The position numbers and the translations under genes were made by a program. The notes beneath the pieces were generated by a model. The model was not told the origin of the DNA, searched no databases, and was given only the letters and a program-made list of their open reading frames with translations. DNA of 7,442 bases from Limiplasma sp048370855 (GTDB lineage: Bacteria > Bacillota > Clostridia > Christensenellales > Aristaeellaceae). This document shows, in pieces, positions 4,198 to 7,442 of the stretch (the first letter of the stretch is position 1; the number at the start of each line of letters is the position of its first letter). The stretch lies in contig DBGEOK010000073.1 of assembly GCA_048370855.1 (NCBI GenBank), positions 1-7,442 of the forward strand, given 5' to 3'.

Positions 4198-5850
4198 CCG
4201 CCCGCCGGCCCGGCGGCTTTGGGCAAGCGCGAGCTCGAACGCCTCCAACGGCATCGGGCGGGCAAAATGATAGCCCTGAAAATAGGCGATGGGAAACCGC
4301 TCCATGATGGACAGCGTTTCCGCGGTTTCCACGCCCTCCGCCACCACGCCGACGCCCAGCGCGCGGCACAGCGAAACGACGCTTTCAATGATGGCAAGGT
4401 CCACCTTGCTCTCCGGGGTCAGGTTGAGCACAAAGGACTGGTCGATTTTGACGTAATCCACCGGCAGGCTGCGGATGAGCAGCAGCGTGGAATAGGCGAT
4501 GCCAAAATCGTCGAGCGAAAGCCGGAAGCCATGGCCGCGCAACCGACGAAAGCAATCCGCGAGGCCCTCGAGATCCTCAACCTTGCAGCTCTCCGTCAGC
4601 TCGACGGCCACCAGGCTGGGATCAAGCCGGTACTCCACCGACTTGGCGATCAGGTAATCAACGAAGGACGGCTCCTGAAACTGGAGATACGAGACGTTAA
4701 AGCTGACCCTGAAGCCGGGGTATTCCCGCTGCCACCGGCTGGCGCGGCGAAGGACCTCGTCCGCGGCCCAGCGGCCCACCTGGCAGATTTCCCCGCTGTC
4801 CTCGAGCAGCCTGACGACCTCGGAGGTGCCGGCGCTTTCGCCGTCGCGGCCGCGCCAGCGCAGCAGGGCTTCGCAGCAAGCCGCCCGGCGGCTCTCCCTT
4901 TCGACGAGAAATTGATAATGGAGCTCAAACCCCTCAAAGGCGTCCTGAATGCTCCGCGTTAAAGCGTGCTTGAGCTGAATGCTGCGGTTGTGCCTGCGCG
5001 CGATCTGCTGCGAAAAAAACACCAGCCTGCCCCGGCTGTGGCGCTTGGCGTGCTCCAACGAGTGCTCCAGGTTGCTGATGAGCAGGTCGCGCTGGGTTCC
5101 GTCGCCCGGGTACAGCACCGCGCCGCCTGAAAAGCCGACGCTGATGACGCGCCCCGCCGCGCGCCCCAGCCGGAGGGCGGCAAGCCTCATATCGTCAAAC
5201 AGGCGCTGGGCCTGCGACCGGTCCCCGCCGGGCAGGATCGCCATCAGCTCGTCGCCGTCCAGGCGGTAGGCCGGCCTGTCGGGCCCGCACAGCGCCCTCA
5301 GCTTTTCGCTAAATTCCGCCAGGATGAGGTTTCCGAAGCTGTACCCAAAATTATTGATGATTTCCCGGAAGCCGTCGATGCCCAGGAGCAGGATGGCGCC
5401 GCTTCCCCTTGAAAAATCATAGGCATAGAACTCGCGCATCGTTTGAAGCCTGGTCAGGGGATCATACTTGGCGTTCGCGTCCAAACGGGTCATCATGCCG
5501 GCAAACAGCGAGGGGCGGCCGTTCTTTCCAGAAATCATGGTGCCGCGGCATTCCAGCCATACATAGTCGCCGTAGCGGTTGAGGGCCCGGTATTCACACT
5601 GGTGCCGCCGGGCGCGCCCGGAAAAAACCGCCTCGATATCCGCCTGATACCGGGCGGCGTCCTCCGGGTGGATTTTCTGCAGCCATAGCTGCCCGGCGTT
5701 TTTCATATACTCGCCCGGCATGTCAAAATACGCCACGGCATTGAGCGACCAGCGGGAGAGGTCGTCGGCGACGTCGCACACGTAGAGGTAAACGTCGCTG
5801 GAAGCCATGGACAGGGCCTTGAACAAATCGCTGTGCAAAATCGTATTCAT
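4192..5850 (-). CDS. PAS-GGDEF-EAL protein: probable c-di-GMP phosphodiesterase with degenerate cyclase domain
   Basis: The protein has 552 residues and reads from ATG 5850-5848 to TAA 4194-4192. GAGG lies 5 nt before the ATG. The frame is open to 5964, but that part is promoter. No membrane segment is seen, so it is cytosolic. Residues about 14-125 form a PAS sensor (IHPEDAARYQ, then EYRALNRYGDYVWLECRG), about 128-284 a GGDEF domain, and about 292-543 an EAL domain. The GGDEF domain looks dead as a cyclase: the signature reads RLDGDEL (196-202). The metal Asp is G157, the guanine-contacting Asn and Asp are I165 and N174, and there is no RxxD inhibitory site. The EAL domain keeps its catalytic set: E327 (EAL), N385, E417 and E420 (ELTE), D447-D448, K468 and D470 (VKID), E505 (AEGVE) and Q525. 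It should therefore hydrolyse c-di-GMP to pGpG under PAS control. Loop 6 reads DDFGIAYSTL instead of the usual DFGTGYSSL. It converges with the DUF523 gene. Confidence 0.93.
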   Translation of the reverse strand: MNTILHSDLFKALSMASSDVYLYVCDVADDLSRWSLNAVAYFDMPGEYMKNAGQLWLQKIHPEDAARYQADIEAVFSGRARRHQCEYRALNRYGDYVWLECRGTMISGKNGRPSLFAGMMTRLDANAKYDPLTRLQTMREFYAYDFSRGSGAILLLGIDGFREIINNFGYSFGNLILAEFSEKLRALCGPDRPAYRLDGDELMAILPGGDRSQAQRLFDDMRLAALRLGRAAGRVISVGFSGGAVLYPGDGTQRDLLISNLEHSLEHAKRHSRGRLVFFSQQIARRHNRSIQLKHALTRSIQDAFEGFELHYQFLVERESRRAACCEALLRWRGRDGESAGTSEVVRLLEDSGEICQVGRWAADEVLRRASRWQREYPGFRVSFNVSYLQFQEPSFVDYLIAKSVEYRLDPSLVAVELTESCKVEDLEGLADCFRRLRGHGFRLSLDDFGIAYSTLLLIRSLPVDYVKIDQSFVLNLTPESKVDLAIIESVVSLCRALGVGVVAEGVETAETLSIMERFPIAYFQGYHFARPMPLEAFELALAQSRRAGGRL

Positions 5851-5901
5851 GCGCGCCTCGGAACCTTTCGTACATCCGTGCCGGTCAATGTTTCTTTCTC
5901 C

Positions 5902-5930
5902 ATTATATAGCAAAAAATGGATGGATGCAA
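5902..5930 (-). promoter_or_regulatory. sigma-A-type promoter of the PAS-GGDEF-EAL gene
   Basis: On the minus strand TTGCAT (5930-5925) and a perfect TATAAT (5907-5902) are separated by 17 bp. Transcription would start near 5895, giving a leader of about 45 nt. It is among the best promoter matches in the window and confirms ATG 5850 as the start. No clear promoter facing the XRE remnant was found in the rest of the gap (5931-6033). Confidence 0.75.
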
Positions 5931-6033
5931 CCGCGCTTTCATCGGGAGCGGGACCGGGCCTCAAAACGCGCTGCCCGCCTGAAGGAGGAACGGCCGCTAT
6001 GCCGAAAGCGGCAAACGAACAGGAAGAATCCCC

Positions 6034-6451
6034 ATGCTATCGGAGAAAATCAGGGCGCTGCGCAAGGGCGCGGTCGCGTCTCAGGAACAGCTTGCGGAAA
6101 AGCTGAACGTATCCAGGCAGGCGGTAGCGAAATGGGAAAGCGACGTCGGCAGACCGGATATCGACAATCCGCGGGCCATATCCGGTCTTTTTCAAATTTC
6201 CCTGGACGGGCTGATGGGCTTGCGGCTTCCGGACGCGCCGGAACGCGAATTTTTGTTTGAAAGCGTCGCCGAATATGATACGAGGGCCTAAAGCGCTACG
6301 ACGTCGCGTTGACGGGAGCGAAGCGGGTCGCGCCGACCGCCTATGACGGTGAAAAAACCCGTGTGGCGTGCGACCCGCTATGGAGCCGGAAAGCTCGTTT
6401 AAGGTCGGGCCGGACGACGAGAAGCGGGCGGCTGCGCCGTTATTTGTTTGA
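6034..6451 (+). pseudogene. decayed XRE-family HTH gene with two apparent frameshifts
   Basis: From ATG 6034 (weak AGGA at 6021-6024) an intact frame of 85 codons runs to TAA 6289-6291. Residues 1-63 are a canonical XRE domain: MLSEKIRALRKG, then SQEQLAEKLNVSRQAVAKWE and PDIDNPRAISGLFQISLDGLMGL. After ESVAEYDTRA the frame stops, yet protein-like sequence continues. One shift at about 6285-6291 opens KRYDVALTGAKRVAPTAYDG (from 6291), and a second at about 6370-6376 opens MEPESSFKVGPDDEKRAA, ending at TGA 6449-6451. A terminator starts 5 bases later, which supports 6451 as an end. The reconstructed text resembles the C-terminal half of XRE proteins I know from Clostridia with a YDVxLxGAxR...YDGEK...FKV pattern, where it is longer. 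Each shift fits the loss of one base. The 85-residue HTH part could still be made and bind DNA. Sequencing error at both points is the main alternative. Confidence 0.6.
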
Positions 6452-6455
6452 ACGC

Positions 6456-6495
6456 ATCCAAAAAGACCGCGCATGGCAGCGCGGCCCTTTTGGAT
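6456..6495. terminator. bidirectional intrinsic terminator between the XRE remnant and the SH3b gene
   Basis: The 40-base structure has an outer stem ATCCAAAA (6456-6463) / TTTTGGAT (6488-6495), a 3x3 internal loop, and an inner stem CCGCGC (6467-6472) / GCGCGG (6479-6484) with a 6-nt loop. On the minus strand the GC stem is followed by TCTTTTT, ideal for the SH3b gene that stops 11 bp away. On the plus strand CCCTTTT follows, ending the XRE remnant. Convergent genes sharing one terminator are common. Confidence 0.85.
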
Positions 6496-6505
6496 AGGGC
6501 GCCAA

Positions 6506-7442
6506 TTACTTGACGACCGTGAAGAAGTAACGGCTCACATAGCCTTCCACGCCGTCGATCTCAGCCTTGCACCACACGTCGCCCACGGCCTTGACCGTGA
6601 TTTCGGTGCCGACGGGGTACGCCTTGATGATGGGGCTGTTCAGGCCGGGGGCCCGACGGAAGTTTACGATGTGGTTGCCGTTGGGGTTCACCAATTTAGC
6701 GGTGAACGGAGCCTCGGGCAGAACGGTGGAACCGCCGGTGCTGCCGGAGGAAGAGGTCACCTTGATGAATTTCTTCATCATGTAGCCGTTCTTGCCGCCG
6801 ACCGTCACCTTGTAGAAGCTGCCGCTTTCGCCGCGCAGCGTTACGGAGGTGCCGTTCTTGTAGTAGCCGAGCACGCGGGCGTCGGTGCTGGCGGTCTCCC
6901 GAAGGAGAAGCACCTGATTGGCGCCGGGGTTGTTAACAACGCCCTGCTTGGGGTAGCCCGTGGTGGAGCTGCCGCCGCCCTGCGTGGAGGAAGAGCTCAG
7001 GTAGCGGCTGGCCATGTAGCCGAGCTGATCGCCGACCTGAACCTTGTACCAGCCGTTGCCGCGCACCAGGACGGAGACCGCCGTGCCGGGCTTGAAGCTG
7101 GTAATGATGTTGCCTTCCAGGGAGGGCTGATCGCGCAGGTTAAGCCCGATGCCGGTGTTGGTGCGCACGTAAAGCGTGCTGTCGGAGGAAGAATCGGAGA
7201 GATATTTGCTCATCACATAGCCTTCCTTGCCGCCAACCTTCACCTTGCTCCATTCGCCGGTCTCTTCCACTACGGTCATCCACGTGCCGGTGGGGTACTG
7301 TCCAAGAACCTCGGCGGTTTTGGAGGGCTCTTTGCGCAGGTTGAGCGAGCCGCCCTTTACCACCTTGGTCGTTTCGGCCAGAGACACCACGGGCAGCATC
7401 AACGCCAGCAGAAGGGCGAATACCCGGAGGCATCTTTTGTAG
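6506..7442 (-). CDS. exported protein with four SH3b repeats (5' end outside window)
   Basis: The minus-strand frame is open from the right edge to TAA 6508-6506, giving 311 visible residues. The first visible stretch, YKRCLRVFALLLALMLPVVS then LAETT, is a signal peptide: a basic start, a hydrophobic core, and a cleavage site predicted after SLA. The true start codon is therefore just beyond 7442; the ATG at 7399 would discard half the signal. Four bacterial SH3 (SH3_3) repeats follow, at about 7372-7199, 7177-6998, 6943-6758 and 6700-6509. Each has a core like LNLRKEPS / LNLRDQPS / LLLRETAS / VNFRRAPG and ends in GYVMSKYL / GYMASRYL / GYMMKKFI / GYVSRYFF. Ser/Gly/Thr-rich linkers join repeats 2-3 and 3-4. 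Such domains bind cell-wall peptides. No enzymatic domain is visible, so this is probably a wall-associated binding protein. The last repeat carries a Cys (VWCKAEIDG) and is the most divergent. Confidence 0.92.
   Translation of the reverse strand, partial: YKRCLRVFALLLALMLPVVSLAETTKVVKGGSLNLRKEPSKTAEVLGQYPTGTWMTVVEETGEWSKVKVGGKEGYVMSKYLSDSSSDSTLYVRTNTGIGLNLRDQPSLEGNIITSFKPGTAVSVLVRGNGWYKVQVGDQLGYMASRYLSSSSTQGGGSSTTGYPKQGVVNNPGANQVLLLRETASTDARVLGYYKNGTSVTLRGESGSFYKVTVGGKNGYMMKKFIKVTSSSGSTGGSTVLPEAPFTAKLVNPNGNHIVNFRRAPGLNSPIIKAYPVGTEITVKAVGDVWCKAEIDGVEGYVSRYFFTVVK

Noticed and set aside
4219..4962. Plus-strand frame (247 codons) within the phosphodiesterase gene
   Set aside because: It mirrors the EAL coding strand, whose catalytic residues are all in place on the minus strand.
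1..7442. CRISPR array, tRNA, rRNA, insertion sequence or attachment site
   Set aside because: I saw no regularly spaced repeats, cloverleaf, transposase motif or flanking direct repeat. A weak att-like repeat at the composition break near 1180 could still be missed by eye.

Overview
The window looks like a chromosomal segment of a high-G+C Firmicute of the class Clostridia, probably an uncultured gut lineage. Three things point there. Shine-Dalgarno sites are strong and AGGAGG-like. The clostridial families DUF6323, DUF6179 and DUF523 are present. The right edge carries a secreted protein with four SH3b repeats. This placement is inference from family content, not from a marker gene.

Left end (1 to about 1180): an A+T-rich block. 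Position 661-720 is 25/60 G+C by hand count, against 46/60 at 3061-3120. It holds a small XRE repressor-type gene (minus, cut by the left edge) that is divergent from a gene of unknown function (454-1164). The encoded protein contains two gap-free copies of a 45-residue unit resembling DUF6809. The two promoters overlap and the gap carries two dyads, so the XRE protein probably controls both genes. The block looks like an acquired cassette or the end of a mobile element.

Middle (1194-4197, plus strand): first comes an Mta/TipA-type MerR regulator behind a 19-bp-spacer promoter with a dyad, the classic autoregulated MerR arrangement. A GC-rich hairpin follows it. The next gap also holds a minus-strand promoter and a minus-strand intrinsic terminator back to back, a possible very short RNA. 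Then comes a tightly packed three-gene operon of DUF6323, DUF6179 and DUF523. The DUF523 protein keeps the cysteines of the thiouracil desulfidase (TudS) Fe-S family, while its two partners have no known function. This operon is the best candidate in the window for an undescribed system.

Right part (4192-7442): a minus-strand PAS-GGDEF-EAL protein with a dead cyclase domain and an apparently intact c-di-GMP phosphodiesterase domain. Its stop overlaps the end of the DUF523 gene tail to tail by 6 nt. Divergent from it is a decayed XRE-family gene with two apparent frameshifts. Then comes a bidirectional terminator, and a minus-strand exported SH3b-repeat protein whose signal peptide runs to the right edge. 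No tRNA, rRNA, CRISPR array, transposase or integrase was seen.
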